In this document: positions 1 through 8,666 of the stretch, piece by piece
Layout of the letters: every line of letters starts with the position of its first letter
Numbering within the stretch: position 1 is the stretch's first letter
NCBI RefSeq assembly: GCF_003610775.1
Contig: NZ_RAQO01000004.1
Coordinates: forward strand, 1,115,838-1,179,837
DNA: 64,000 nt
Source of the DNA: Alginatibacterium sediminis
Lineage (GTDB): Bacteria; Pseudomonadota; Gammaproteobacteria; Enterobacterales; Celerinatantimonadaceae
Direction of reading: 5' to 3'
Made by a program: the position numbers and the translations under genes
The notes under the pieces: model-generated
Databases searched by the model: none
Told to the model about the DNA's origin: nothing
The model's input: the letters and a program-made list of their open reading frames with translations, nothing else

Positions 1-2
1 TT

Positions 3-266
3 TACACCCGTTTGCACGGACCAACCAAAGCCTCAACTTTAGGTGTTGGTTCTATCATTTTAGCTGCGATTATATTCTCAGCTATCAATGGCGGCATCTC
101 TTTAAAAGAGCTGATCATCACACTGTTTTTGTTTATCACAGCTCCGGTAGCGGCGCATATGTTGGCCAAATCTGCGCTACATATTCAAGTCAAACAACGC
201 AAAGGCAGCATTAACGACGAACTTTTTGAAAACGCTAAGCAACAAAAAGATAGTCCAAGCGATTAA
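3..266 (+). CDS. mnhG: Mrp/Mnh Na+/H+ antiporter subunit G (3' part)
   Basis: This is the C-terminal part of a subunit G of the multisubunit Mrp (Mnh) cation/proton antiporter; the 5' end lies before the window. Reading in frame from base 3 gives YTRLHGPTKASTLG, the signature of this family (R-L-H-x-P-T-K-A-x-T-L-G), so the TTG at 12 is an internal codon and not a start. Two hydrophobic segments follow (VGSIILAAIIFSAING and ELIITLFLFITAPVAAHMLA), then a polar tail. The complex sits in the inner membrane and exports Na+ in exchange for protons. The other mrp genes presumably lie upstream. The stop codon is inside an 8-bp tandem repeat. Confidence 0.85.
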   Translation, partial: YTRLHGPTKASTLGVGSIILAAIIFSAINGGISLKELIITLFLFITAPVAAHMLAKSALHIQVKQRKGSINDELFENAKQQKDSPSD

Positions 267-281
267 GCGATTAAGCGATAG
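258..281. repeat. Three 8-bp tandem units at the mnhG stop codon
   Basis: AGCGATTA occurs twice in a row (258-265, 266-273), followed by a third unit AGCGATAG (274-281). The first unit contains part of the mnhG stop codon. It looks like replication slippage at the gene end. Confidence 0.7.
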
Positions 282-286
282 TAAAA

Positions 287-942
287 CTAAGCAACTAAGC
301 CCTGACTATAGACTCGATTACTATAGGTAAGGGCGATGTTGCGATTGTCTTTATGAGATTGCGCTAATCCCACATGCACCCAACCAGAGCGCGGTTCCCC
401 TTGCCGGTAACACTCTAAGATTAATTTGTCGTAGTCTAAGTTGTCACGTATCCATGTCGCTAACTCTATATTACTAATACCTGGGACTTCAATGTCGACA
501 GCTCTTCCCAAACAGTGCTTTGAGTTAGTTGAACCTCCAATGTGTTTATACCAATCACAGTAATTTATTGATCACTATTATTTGACTAAAACACCAATCT
601 TGTCGTCATAACTCTTGTCATTAGACCGCTAATAACCGCGACTTCTTCCTAAAGCTAAGCGTTTTAGTACAACAAGTAACAGACCAAAAATATAATGGGA
701 TTGGTATTATTGAGCTCTAGTGAGCGATAGCCGCTATTGGGTTTGAAAGCCTGTCCGTAATGTTGTCTTACTGGTTCAAGCACCTCTGTACACAAACGTC
801 TAAGCTTGGGGATCAAATCGGCACTGGGATGGTTATCAATACCTAAACGCTCAGCCGTTGGGGAATCGATCAGTTCAGCCAAAGCAAAATGTCGTGATAA
901 CTTGTCCCTTTGTAGTATTTGTCGTATCCAAACCAGCGGCAA
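287..942 (-). pseudogene. M15-type peptidase gene interrupted by a MITE
   Basis: Two minus-strand fragments make one peptidase of the M15 (D-Ala-D-Ala carboxypeptidase / endolysin-like) type. The N-terminal piece (942 down to 710) has LSRHFALAELIDSPTAERLG and NSGYRSLELN. The C-terminal piece (548 down to 287) has KHIGGSTNSKHC, GRAVDIEVPG and SGWVHV, which hold the expected H...D...H zinc ligands. A 158-bp element at 549-706, flanked by TTA at 546-548 and 707-709, separates them. Deleting the element plus one TTA gives YRSLELN-KHIGGSTNSKHC in one frame. With the element in place the N-terminal frame runs into element sequence and stops. The gene begins 8 nt after the dehydrogenase stop; its true start is unclear (TTG at 942 is the longest option). 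Very likely non-functional. Confidence 0.88.
549..706. mobile_element. MITE copy 1, 158 bp, TTA target duplication
   Basis: A short non-coding element with ends TACCAATC (549-556) and GATTGGTA (699-706), flanked by TTA on both sides (546-548 and 707-709). The terminal inverted repeats continue imperfectly for about 45 bp (for example GACTAAAACACC on one side against GTACTAAAACGCT reading in from the other). There is no transposase. Its insertion breaks the M15 peptidase gene, and the 161-bp excision (element plus one TTA) is the one that restores the reading frame, which supports these boundaries over a TA-duplication model. Confidence 0.85.
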
Positions 943-950
943 AAACTAAT

Positions 951-1916
951 TTATAGACTCTCAATCAGGTTCTGTGGCTTTCCCTGTGCATAGGCAAGTA
1001 CATTTTCGAAGGCTTTTTTGAAATACAACTCGTAGCTGTTGGTTTCCACATAACCAAGGTGTGGCAAGGCCAGTACGTTAGGTAAGCCAAGCAAGGGCTC
1101 ATTACTTAGCATAGCAGGCTCATTTTGGTAGACATCCAGCGCGGCACGTTTACTTGGGCTGTCAGACAAAACCTCAAATAAAGCTCCTGGCTCAACTAAC
1201 TCTGCACGACTGGTATTCACAAATAAGGCGTCAGCTTTCATCATAGCTAAGTCCGTGCGTTGTACACAAAATTCGGTCACCTCGTTTAAACGTAGGTGCA
1301 TACTTAGCACATCAGATTGGCAAAAAAACTCGGTCTTGGATTGAGCTGCTTTAAAACCATCCGTAACTGCTTGCTGTCGAGAACGCTCACTTCCCCAAAC
1401 CATGACCTGCATGCCAAAGGCTTTAGCGTAGTTAGCAATCCGCTGACCGATTTTGCCATAGCCCCATATTCCCATTGTAAGCCCATTTAAGCTCCTACCT
1501 AAACCAAGGTCATGAGTTTGCTGCCAAAGCCCACTCTGAAGCTTTGAGGCGTAACTAACAAGGTTGCGAGAGGCCGCCATGATCAAGGCCCAGCATAGTT
1601 CCGCTGGTGCGACCGGCGAGCCTATACCTTCGGCTACATCTACACCGTACTTTTGACAGAGTTTAGGATCGATGTGCTGACTGATTTTTCCGGTTTGACT
1701 TATAAGCTTTAGACGAGGAAGCGCAGCCAGCATGGATTCACTAATCGTGGTACGTTCACGTATCAACACTAAGGCCTCTACATCTTTAAGTTGGGCTATC
1801 AACGCTTGCTCGGTGTACGTTTGGCTTAGAACGGTGGTATTATGTTCGCTTAACAAACTAAAACACGCCAAATCTCTTACGACATCCTGATAATCATCGA
1901 GTATTGCAATTTTCAA
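951..1916 (-). CDS. D-isomer-specific 2-hydroxyacid dehydrogenase family protein
   Basis: A 321-aa NAD(P)-dependent dehydrogenase of the D-2-hydroxyacid/phosphoglycerate dehydrogenase family. The Rossmann motif GYGKIG is at about residues 152-157. The substrate/catalytic residues are an Arg in NTSRAE (about 237), a Glu in DVYQNEP (about 266) and the catalytic His in LPHLG (about 286). The length is usual for the family. The start ATG opens with MKIAILDDYQD, typical of the subgroup. The physiological substrate cannot be read from sequence. The disrupted M15 peptidase gene lies 8 nt downstream on the same strand, so the two probably shared a transcript. Confidence 0.88.
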   Translation of the reverse strand: MKIAILDDYQDVVRDLACFSLLSEHNTTVLSQTYTEQALIAQLKDVEALVLIRERTTISESMLAALPRLKLISQTGKISQHIDPKLCQKYGVDVAEGIGSPVAPAELCWALIMAASRNLVSYASKLQSGLWQQTHDLGLGRSLNGLTMGIWGYGKIGQRIANYAKAFGMQVMVWGSERSRQQAVTDGFKAAQSKTEFFCQSDVLSMHLRLNEVTEFCVQRTDLAMMKADALFVNTSRAELVEPGALFEVLSDSPSKRAALDVYQNEPAMLSNEPLLGLPNVLALPHLGYVETNSYELYFKKAFENVLAYAQGKPQNLIESL

Positions 1917-2038
1917 AACAAAGTCCTTTCACCAAACTACTTTAATGAGACTTAATCCTACACGGTTTATCCAATCAGCCCCAGCCCTTGCCTTTCGTTG
2001 CGGCGAGTACTGCAGCTGGTAGATTTGTGAAATTTTAA

Positions 2039-2198
2039 TACCAGTCCCACTAATTTTTTAATCAGCCTAGTCGATTATAATCACTTATATCAGCGTCAAA
2101 AATCTTGTCATTAGGTCAACTAGTAACTGCGCTTTTTTCCTTGATCTAAGCAATTCTATATACGACGAATGACGACCAACTAATTAGTAGGAATGGTA
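2039..2198. mobile_element. MITE copy 2, about 160 bp, TAA target duplication
   Basis: A divergent relative of the element at 549-706. The ends are TACCAGTC (2039-2046) and GAATGGTA (2191-2198), flanked by TAA on both sides (2036-2038, 2199-2201). Internal blocks are shared with copy 1 in the same order, notably CTTGTCATTAG followed by a CTA(A/G)TAAC(C/T)GCG block. It is intergenic, directly beyond the ppiD terminator, and carries no coding capacity. Confidence 0.78.
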
Positions 2199-2205
2199 TA
2201 AGTAA

Positions 2206-2234
2206 AAAAAACGCCCCTAAAAGGAGCGTTTTTT
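2206..2234 (-). terminator. Intrinsic terminator of ppiD
   Basis: Stem AAAAAACGCCCCT (2206-2218) against AGGAGCGTTTTTT (2222-2234), with one G-U type mismatch and a U-run in the minus-strand transcript. It sits 20 nt beyond the ppiD stop. Confidence 0.8.
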
Positions 2235-2254
2235 ACATTAAAGGCAAAGCACTA

Positions 2255-4144
2255 TTAACTCTCAGTATTGCCTCTAGTGGTGTACTCAATTTCGCTTTTC
2301 GCACGAAGACTTTGCAACAAGGCTGCATAACTACCTTCGTTTTGTATTTGCGTTAAACGACCGGCAAAACTACGTTGTAGCAATTCGTCAACTTCACCGT
2401 CGGTACTAACATTTTTAAGTTGAATAACCACGCTGTCGCCATTGAATAGTTCAGTGGTACTAAAGCTTGGTTTACCATCACTTGGCTTAGGCATGGTAAA
2501 CGCAGCTTGGGTTAAGCTTGGTTCAATGCGATCGTTTTGACGTTCAAGTTCAGTCGCAAACTCAATACTCAAGACATTTTCAGCAAGAAGGTCGCTAATA
2601 TCATCGCCAGCTTTCCAAGACTGCTCTAGGCTAGCAGCCAATTCGGCAGCTTTTTCAGCAGCGATTTGTGAAATAACCGCTTGTTGTACTAAGTCCTTAA
2701 CTTCATCAAAGTCTTTTGCCCCTGCTCGCTGATGAGCAGTGACACGCAATACCACACTTTGATCATCCCCAACTTGAATCAGGTCTGAGTTTAACTGCTC
2801 TTCAATAACATCAATGTCAAAGGCCACGCTTAAAACTGCGTTATGAGCTAAATGCTCCGGAGCATTGTTACGACTTAAGCCTTCAATGGTTTTCACTTCA
2901 AGACCTAACTCAGTGGCTACGTCTGCTAAACCATCTGGTAGTTCAAACGATACTTCGCCTAAGCGTTGGCTCACTTCATAAAATTTATTCAAGGCAAGCT
3001 CTTGCGCTAAGCTTAACTGAATTTGCTCACGAACGGTCTCAAGATCAGCGACAGTACTTTCACGTTTTTCGATAAGCTTTATCAAGTGGTAACCAAATTC
3101 ACTTTTAACAACGCCAGAAATTTGTCCAGCATCGTTCAATGCAAAGGCTGCGGTTTCAAACTGTTCGTCCATAACACCAGGCTCGAACCAATCTAACTCA
3201 CCACCATTTTCTCCACTAAAGCTGTCATCACTTTCGGTTTTAGCGAGTTCAGCAAAATCTTCACCAGCTTGTAAACGTGTTTCAAGTGCCAGTGCCGTGT
3301 CTTCTTCAGCAACTAGAATATGCGCAACTTTGATTTCAGCACTACGCGCAAATTGATTTTGATTTTCGCGGTAATAATTTTCGATGTCTGCTTCGTTAAC
3401 TTCTATATCAGCTAGAACATCATTAAGGGCTAGGTTGATGTATTCGATATCAACACTTTCATCGGTCTGGAAAAAGTTAAGGTTATCGTTGTAATAGCTT
3501 TGTAATTGCTCATCACTAGGCTCAGCGGTGCTAGTAAAATCGGCAGCACTAACCCGAACAAAATCAAAGTCACGCTTTTGCTGTTGAATGTCGGTGAGAA
3601 GCTTCGTTTCAATAGGCAAAGCAAAGTCACTGCTGAATAACGCAATTTGAAGTTGAGCTCGCGTAAGATCAGCACGGACAGATTCGCGGAATTGATCAAC
3701 ACTCATATTTGCGCGATAAAGCAAAGCGAGGTAGCGGTCATTATCAAACTGACCATCAACACTAAATTCAGGCATATTTCTGATTTCAAAGCGCACCTGA
3801 TCATCGCTGACTCTTAAACCTAGGCTCTCTACTTTTTGGTCGATCAATCGTCGATCAATCAGTTGGTCTAGAACATTGCGACGTAATTCTTCGATATACC
3901 CTGGGGTAGCGGCTAACTGGGCAAAACGATCGCCGTATTGCTCTTCCATTTGAGAGCGCTGATTTTGATAGGCTTGATCAAACTCAGCTTGGCTAATGTC
4001 TTCACCATTAACTGTTGCCGCAATTTGCGCTGTAGGCGCTGCGATGTAGCTACCTATCCCGGCTAGAGCGAACGACAAAATAATCAATGCCAATATGATT
4101 TTGGCGAGAGGGCCTTGACTGCCTTCGCGGAGCTTTTCCAACAT
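2255..4144 (-). CDS. ppiD: Periplasmic folding chaperone PpiD
   Basis: A 629-aa membrane-anchored SurA/PpiD-type chaperone that assists outer-membrane and secreted proteins as they leave the Sec translocon. It has a short cytoplasmic start, one transmembrane anchor (about residues 11-36), a SurA-N-like region (about 40-180), one parvulin/PpiC domain (about 268-360, with KVAHILV, GGELDWF and EFGYHLIKL) and a long C-terminal region. The length matches the family (about 620 aa). It follows hupB, the conserved order lon-hupB-ppiD, with the hupB terminator in between. Confidence 0.95.
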   Translation of the reverse strand: MLEKLREGSQGPLAKIILALIILSFALAGIGSYIAAPTAQIAATVNGEDISQAEFDQAYQNQRSQMEEQYGDRFAQLAATPGYIEELRRNVLDQLIDRRLIDQKVESLGLRVSDDQVRFEIRNMPEFSVDGQFDNDRYLALLYRANMSVDQFRESVRADLTRAQLQIALFSSDFALPIETKLLTDIQQQKRDFDFVRVSAADFTSTAEPSDEQLQSYYNDNLNFFQTDESVDIEYINLALNDVLADIEVNEADIENYYRENQNQFARSAEIKVAHILVAEEDTALALETRLQAGEDFAELAKTESDDSFSGENGGELDWFEPGVMDEQFETAAFALNDAGQISGVVKSEFGYHLIKLIEKRESTVADLETVREQIQLSLAQELALNKFYEVSQRLGEVSFELPDGLADVATELGLEVKTIEGLSRNNAPEHLAHNAVLSVAFDIDVIEEQLNSDLIQVGDDQSVVLRVTAHQRAGAKDFDEVKDLVQQAVISQIAAEKAAELAASLEQSWKAGDDISDLLAENVLSIEFATELERQNDRIEPSLTQAAFTMPKPSDGKPSFSTTELFNGDSVVIQLKNVSTDGEVDELLQRSFAGRLTQIQNEGSYAALLQSLRAKSEIEYTTRGNTES

Positions 4145-4191
4145 GTTTGTTAACCTATAATCCTAAAAACTACAAATACTCTAACAGTAAA

Positions 4192-4214
4192 AAAGCGCAT
4201 CAAAGATGCGCTTT
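4192..4214 (-). terminator. Intrinsic terminator of hupB
   Basis: Perfect 10-bp stem AAAGCGCATC (4192-4201) and GATGCGCTTT (4205-4214) with a 3-nt loop. The minus-strand transcript continues into a U-run. It separates hupB from ppiD. Confidence 0.9.
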
Positions 4215-4246
4215 CTGGTACCTAATAAACTTCGGTACACAACGAC

Positions 4247-4522
4247 TTAGTCGTTAACAGCATCTTTAAGTGCTTTACCGGCTTTAAATGCAGGTACTTT
4301 CGCTGCGGCGATTTGGATTTCTGCGCCAGTTTGCGGGTTGCGGCCAGTACGTGCTGAACGCTCACGAACCAAGAAAGAGCCGAAGCCAACCAATGAAACA
4401 GTATCACCCGCTTTGAGTGTGTCTGAAATTGCATCGATGAACCCATCAAGGGCACGAGTCGCTGCTGCTTTTGAAATGTCTGCTTGCTCCGCAATTTTAT
4501 CAACGAGTTGCGCTTTATTCAC
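4247..4522 (-). CDS. hupB: DNA-binding protein HU-beta
   Basis: A 91-aa nucleoid protein of the HU/IHF family that binds and bends DNA without sequence specificity. [21 protein letters not shown] is the usual N-terminus; [21 protein letters not shown] forms the beta-arm with the conserved RNPQTG tip, and the C-terminus is [11 protein letters not shown]. The length is exactly that of the family (90-91 aa). It lies directly downstream of lon on the minus strand, as in E. coli, and has a promoter candidate in the 228-bp gap and a strong terminator behind it. Confidence 0.97.
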   Translation of the reverse strand: MNKAQLVDKIAEQADISKAAATRALDGFIDAISDTLKAGDTVSLVGFGSFLVRERSARTGRNPQTGAEIQIAAAKVPAFKAGKALKDAVND

Positions 4523-4669
4523 AATTATATCCTCTTGTCCTTTTGTCGAAGCTACTTAATGTGCCTCGAAAATTGTAACGACACTTAAAGTGCTTCTTTA
4601 TTATCTTTTACTGATACTCACCTTTCACATCCATTATAAGGTAAGGCGTATTAACTACCAGTAAGCGGT

Positions 4670-4678
4670 ATTATACCA
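4670..4678 (-). promoter_or_regulatory. Extended -10 promoter candidate of hupB
   Basis: The minus strand reads TGGTATAAT, a perfect -10 hexamer with an upstream TGn extension, about 150 nt before the hupB start. No good -35 hexamer precedes it. A second TATAAT on the minus strand lies at 4633-4638, so hupB may have two start points. Confidence 0.5.
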
Positions 4679-4750
4679 GCCCCTAGGCTATAGTTAGCGG
4701 GCAGAGCTGGCAAGTACTATTTGGCACTATTGTTCACATTTAGGGTTGTT

Positions 4751-7105
4751 TCAAACTTTTGCATCAATGCTGAAGGCTTCTGGTGGATGTTCAAGTGCAA
4801 TTTCAAGCACTTCGTCGATCCACTGCACTGGTTTGATGCTTAAATCACCAATCACATTTGCAGGAATCTCCTCCAAATCTCGCTCATTATCTTTAGGGAT
4901 AATCACGGTTTTGATGCCACCACGATGCGCTGCAAGTAATTTCTCTTTTAAACCACCTATTGGAAGTACTTCACCACGCAAAGTTATTTCGCCCGTCATC
5001 GCAACTTCAGCCTTAACCGGATTTCCAGTCAAACTTGAAACCAACGCAGTACACATACCAATACCGGCACTTGGACCATCTTTTGGTGTTGCCCCTTCAG
5101 GTACGTGAACATGAATATCACGTTTTTCGTAAAAGTCTTCTGCAATACGAAGTTTGTCAGTACGTGAGCGAACCACTGTCATCGCCGCTTGAATGGACTC
5201 TTTCATGACATCACCTAGCGAACCGGTAAAATTGAATTTACCTTTACCGGCAACCGATGCAGTTTCAATGGTGAGCAACTCTCCGCCAACCGAAGTCCAA
5301 GCCAAACCGGTAACCATGCCAATACGGTTGTTTTCGTCAGCTTTACCGTAATCAAAGCGTTGAACCCCAAGATAATCTTTGAGGTTAGCAAGATTAATTG
5401 CTACATGTTTGGTGTCTTTGTTGAGTAAAATTTCTTTTACCGCTTTACGGCACAATTTCGAAATATCACGCTCTAGACTCCGAACCCCCGCTTCTCGGGT
5501 GTAATGACGGATAATACCTAAAAGAGCACTATCGTCAATTTCGATTTCATGCGCTTTAAGACCATTTCGCTTAATTTGCTTGGCTAGCAAATGCTGTTTT
5601 GCAATGTTTAGCTTCTCGTCTTCGGTATAACCAGAAAGACGTATGACTTCCATCCGGTCTAATAGTGGACCGGGTATGTCCATTGAATTAGAGGTAGCGA
5701 CAAACATGACATCACTGAGGTCATAATCAACTTCTAAATAATGGTCATTAAAGCTATTGTTTTGTTCTGGATCTAAGACTTCCAATAATGCAGATGCTGG
5801 GTCGCCGCGCATATCCGAAGACATTTTGTCTATTTCATCGAGTAGGAATAGCGGGTTTTTTACCCCAACTTTAGACATTTTCTGAATCAATTTACCCGGC
5901 ATGGAACCAATATAGGTTCGACGGTGTCCACGAATTTCAGCTTCGTCACGCACGCCGCCAAGCGCCATACGAACGTATTTGCGTCCAGTAGATTTTGCAA
6001 TCGATTGACCCAACGAGGTTTTACCCACACCAGGAGGCCCTACCAAACACAAGATGGGTCCTTTCAACTTATTGACACGGCTTTGTACGGCTAAATACTC
6101 AAGAATGCGTTCTTTTACTTTATCCAAGCCATAGTGGTCTTGATTAAGGACTTCCTCAGCTTTGGCTAAATCCCGTTTGACCTTCGAGCGCTTAACCCAA
6201 GGTACACCAAGCATCCAATCCACATATCCTCGTACGACGGTGGCTTCAGCTGACATCGGTGACATCATTTTGAGCTTATTTAACTCTGCCTCAGTTTTGA
6301 TTCGAGCTTCTTCAGGCATCTTAGCGTCGATAATTTTTTGAGCTAAGACTTCAAACTCGTCTTGTCCATCTTCCATTTCACCGAGTTCTTTTTGAATAGC
6401 TTTCATTTGCTCATTCAAATAGTACTCGCGCTGGCTTTTTTCCATCTGCTTTTTGACTCGCCCGCGGATTTTCTTCTCCACGTGCAAGATGTCTATCTCA
6501 GACTCCATCATTGCCATGAGGTATTCAAGACGCTCGACTGTTCCTGCTAGTTCAAGCACTTCTTGTTTGTCATCAAGCTTGATTGGCATATGTGCAGCCA
6601 TGGTATCAGCGAGGCGAGACGCATCTTCAATCCCAGACAACGAGGTTAAAACTTCCGGTGGGATTTTTTTGTTAAGCTTAATGTAGCCTTCGAACTGAGA
6701 GATAGCAGTACGTACCAGTACTTCTAGCTCTTTGTCTTCGACATCATTGCTTTCGATTAACTGTGCTTTAGCGACAAAAAACTCTCGCTCATCATGCATC
6801 GACTCAATTTTGGCGCGCTGGCTACCTTCAACCAATACTTTAACGGTTCCATCAGGAAGCTTTAGCAACTGTAGGATGTTGGCAACCGTACCTACTTCAT
6901 ATACATCTTCTATGGTCGGATCATCGTTGCCAGCGTCTTTTTGGGCAACTAATAGCACTTGTTTTTCTTGCTCCATTGCTGCTTCTAGACAGCGAATCGA
7001 CTTTTCACGTCCGACAAACAATGGAATAACCATATGCGGATATACCACTACATCACGTAACGGTAATACTGGAATCTCAATACTTTCGGTTTGCTGCTGG
7101 CTCAT
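4751..7105 (-). CDS. lon: ATP-dependent protease Lon
   Basis: A 784-aa cytoplasmic AAA+ serine protease that removes misfolded and regulatory proteins. The N-terminal substrate-binding domain starts with IPVLPLRDVVVYPHMVIPL. Walker A GPPGVGKT is at 356-363 and Walker B LLDEIDK at about 421-427. The C-terminal protease domain has the Ser679/Lys722 catalytic dyad (KDGPSAG and GGLKEK). Length and catalytic numbering match E. coli Lon. It stands between clpX and hupB in the conserved order. The upstream gap carries a clpX terminator and then a sigma-32-like promoter match, so lon is probably its own heat-inducible transcription unit. Confidence 0.98.
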   Translation of the reverse strand: MSQQQTESIEIPVLPLRDVVVYPHMVIPLFVGREKSIRCLEAAMEQEKQVLLVAQKDAGNDDPTIEDVYEVGTVANILQLLKLPDGTVKVLVEGSQRAKIESMHDEREFFVAKAQLIESNDVEDKELEVLVRTAISQFEGYIKLNKKIPPEVLTSLSGIEDASRLADTMAAHMPIKLDDKQEVLELAGTVERLEYLMAMMESEIDILHVEKKIRGRVKKQMEKSQREYYLNEQMKAIQKELGEMEDGQDEFEVLAQKIIDAKMPEEARIKTEAELNKLKMMSPMSAEATVVRGYVDWMLGVPWVKRSKVKRDLAKAEEVLNQDHYGLDKVKERILEYLAVQSRVNKLKGPILCLVGPPGVGKTSLGQSIAKSTGRKYVRMALGGVRDEAEIRGHRRTYIGSMPGKLIQKMSKVGVKNPLFLLDEIDKMSSDMRGDPASALLEVLDPEQNNSFNDHYLEVDYDLSDVMFVATSNSMDIPGPLLDRMEVIRLSGYTEDEKLNIAKQHLLAKQIKRNGLKAHEIEIDDSALLGIIRHYTREAGVRSLERDISKLCRKAVKEILLNKDTKHVAINLANLKDYLGVQRFDYGKADENNRIGMVTGLAWTSVGGELLTIETASVAGKGKFNFTGSLGDVMKESIQAAMTVVRSRTDKLRIAEDFYEKRDIHVHVPEGATPKDGPSAGIGMCTALVSSLTGNPVKAEVAMTGEITLRGEVLPIGGLKEKLLAAHRGGIKTVIIPKDNERDLEEIPANVIGDLSIKPVQWIDEVLEIALEHPPEAFSIDAKV

Positions 7106-7149
7106 AAACTTCCCTTCACCCGAATTTGGCTTTTTTATCTATCAAAAAT

Positions 7150-7177
7150 ATATTGGGATTAAAGCGGCAGATTCAAT
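7150..7177 (-). promoter_or_regulatory. Sigma-32-like heat-shock promoter of lon
   Basis: The minus strand has ATTGAAT (7177 down to 7171) and CCCAATAT (7157 down to 7150), with 14 nt between TTGAA and CCC. Compared with the heat-shock consensus CTTGAAA / CCCCATNT, the -10 differs at one position and the -35 keeps the TTGAA core. It lies 45 nt before the lon ATG and downstream of the clpX terminator, as expected for an independent lon promoter. Confidence 0.6.
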
Positions 7178-7232
7178 TCGTTTTTGAGTGAAAACCCAAA
7201 ATAAAACCGCGAGTGCTGGTTATTTAAACAAA

Positions 7233-7268
7233 AAAACCACGTTTCGCCGCAAAGCCAAACGTGGTTTT
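7233..7268 (-). terminator. Intrinsic terminator of clpX
   Basis: Perfect 12-bp stem AAAACCACGTTT (7233-7244) and AAACGTGGTTTT (7257-7268); the minus-strand transcript continues with a U-rich run. It separates clpX from lon. Confidence 0.9.
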
Positions 7269-7284
7269 AAGATCTTAGCTCACC

Positions 7285-8562
7285 CTACTCGGAGGATGCG
7301 GCTTGATTCTCGCTGCTATAAATCAAAATCGGATCGCTTTCGCCAACAATAACCGTGTCATCAATTACAACTTTGCTTACATTTTCCATTGATGGCAGAT
7401 CATACATGGTATCAAGTAGTACCGCTTCAACAATTGAACGAAGACCACGAGCACCTGTTTTACGTTCCATTGCTTTAGTTGCAATCGCACGTAAAGCATC
7501 TTCTCTAAACTCAAGTTCTACATCTTCAAGTTTAAACAAAGCACCATACTGTTTGGTTAAGGCGTTCTTAGGCTCACTCAATATTTGAATAAGCGCTTTG
7601 TCGTCAAGTTCAGTCAATGTCGCTACTACTGGCAAACGGCCAATAAACTCGGGGATTAAGCCATATTTTACCAAATCTTCGGGCTCAACCTTTGCAAAAG
7701 TCGCGGACAATGAGGTTTTGTCTTTCTCACTTTTCACATCAGCATTGAAACCAATACCTGTGCCAGTCGCGGCGCGTTGCTCAATCACTTTATCGAGTCC
7801 CGCAAATGCTCCACCACAGATAAATAAGATTTTAGAGGTATCAACTTGCAAAAACTCTTGCTGAGGGTGCTTACGCCCACCTTGCGGTGGTACTGAAGCA
7901 ACCGTGCCTTCAATTAGTTTTAGAAGTGCTTGTTGAACACCTTCACCACTAACGTCTCGAGTAATACTTGGGTTATCAGACTTGCGAGAAATTTTGTCAA
8001 TTTCATCGATGTAGACAATACCTCGTTGGGCTTTCTCTACGTCGTAATCACATTTCTGAAGTAGTTTCTGGATGATGTTTTCAACATCCTCACCCACATA
8101 ACCGGCTTCAGTTAAGGTCGTTGCATCGGCCATCGTGAAAGGAACATCCAGCAAACGCGCTAAGGTTTCAGCTAGTAAAGTTTTACCTGAACCTGTAGGA
8201 CCGATTAATAGGATGTTACTTTTACCTAGCTCAATGCCTTCAACTTTGTCGCCATTGCGTAGACGCTTGTAATGGTTATAAACCGCTACCGCTAGCACTT
8301 TCTTGGCATGGTCTTGTCCGATAACGTACTCATCGAGATGACTACGTATTTCACGAGGAACAGGTAAAGCATCCCCGCCTTTTTTCGGCGAAATTTCTTT
8401 TATTTCTTCACGAATGATGTCGTTACAAAGCTCAACACATTCATCGCAGATATAAACCGACGGCCCAGCAATGAGTTTACGAACCTCATGTTGGCTTTTG
8501 CCGCAAAACGAACAGTACAACAGTTTGCCGCTGTCGCCTTCGCCCTTGCGCTTATCAGTCAT
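7285..8562 (-). CDS. clpX: ClpXP protease ATPase subunit ClpX
   Basis: A 425-aa AAA+ unfoldase that feeds substrates such as SsrA-tagged proteins to ClpP. The N-terminal zinc-binding domain has four Cys (17, 20, 39, 42; CSFC and CDEC). Walker A GPTGSGKT is at 121-128, and DEIDK marks Walker B. The IGF loop that docks on ClpP is represented by [10 protein letters not shown]. The length matches E. coli ClpX (424 aa). It follows clpP by 104 nt on the same strand and ends at a strong terminator before lon. Confidence 0.98.
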   Translation of the reverse strand: MTDKRKGEGDSGKLLYCSFCGKSQHEVRKLIAGPSVYICDECVELCNDIIREEIKEISPKKGGDALPVPREIRSHLDEYVIGQDHAKKVLAVAVYNHYKRLRNGDKVEGIELGKSNILLIGPTGSGKTLLAETLARLLDVPFTMADATTLTEAGYVGEDVENIIQKLLQKCDYDVEKAQRGIVYIDEIDKISRKSDNPSITRDVSGEGVQQALLKLIEGTVASVPPQGGRKHPQQEFLQVDTSKILFICGGAFAGLDKVIEQRAATGTGIGFNADVKSEKDKTSLSATFAKVEPEDLVKYGLIPEFIGRLPVVATLTELDDKALIQILSEPKNALTKQYGALFKLEDVELEFREDALRAIATKAMERKTGARGLRSIVEAVLLDTMYDLPSMENVSKVVIDDTVIVGESDPILIYSSENQAASSE

Positions 8563-8666
8563 TCGTTTACCTCTTTTGTTCTTCGGATCTTCTGCGGTTT
8601 AGCAGCTATCCCTCAATTGTAAGACAGCTCGCGTAGAAAACCCAATTTTTATATGCATGCTACAGT

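Larger units (their letters stand above)
1917..2254. other. 338-bp intergenic region with a MITE and a terminator
   Basis: The stretch between the dehydrogenase start and the ppiD stop holds no gene. It contains MITE copy 2 (2039-2198) and the ppiD terminator (2206-2234). The remaining roughly 120 bp next to the dehydrogenase should carry that gene's promoter; I see no convincing boxes. Confidence 0.6.

Noticed and set aside
4746..5108. Plus-strand 120-aa frame antisense to the lon 3' end
   Set aside because: Lon is intact and conserved here; the antisense frame is Ser-rich shadow sequence.
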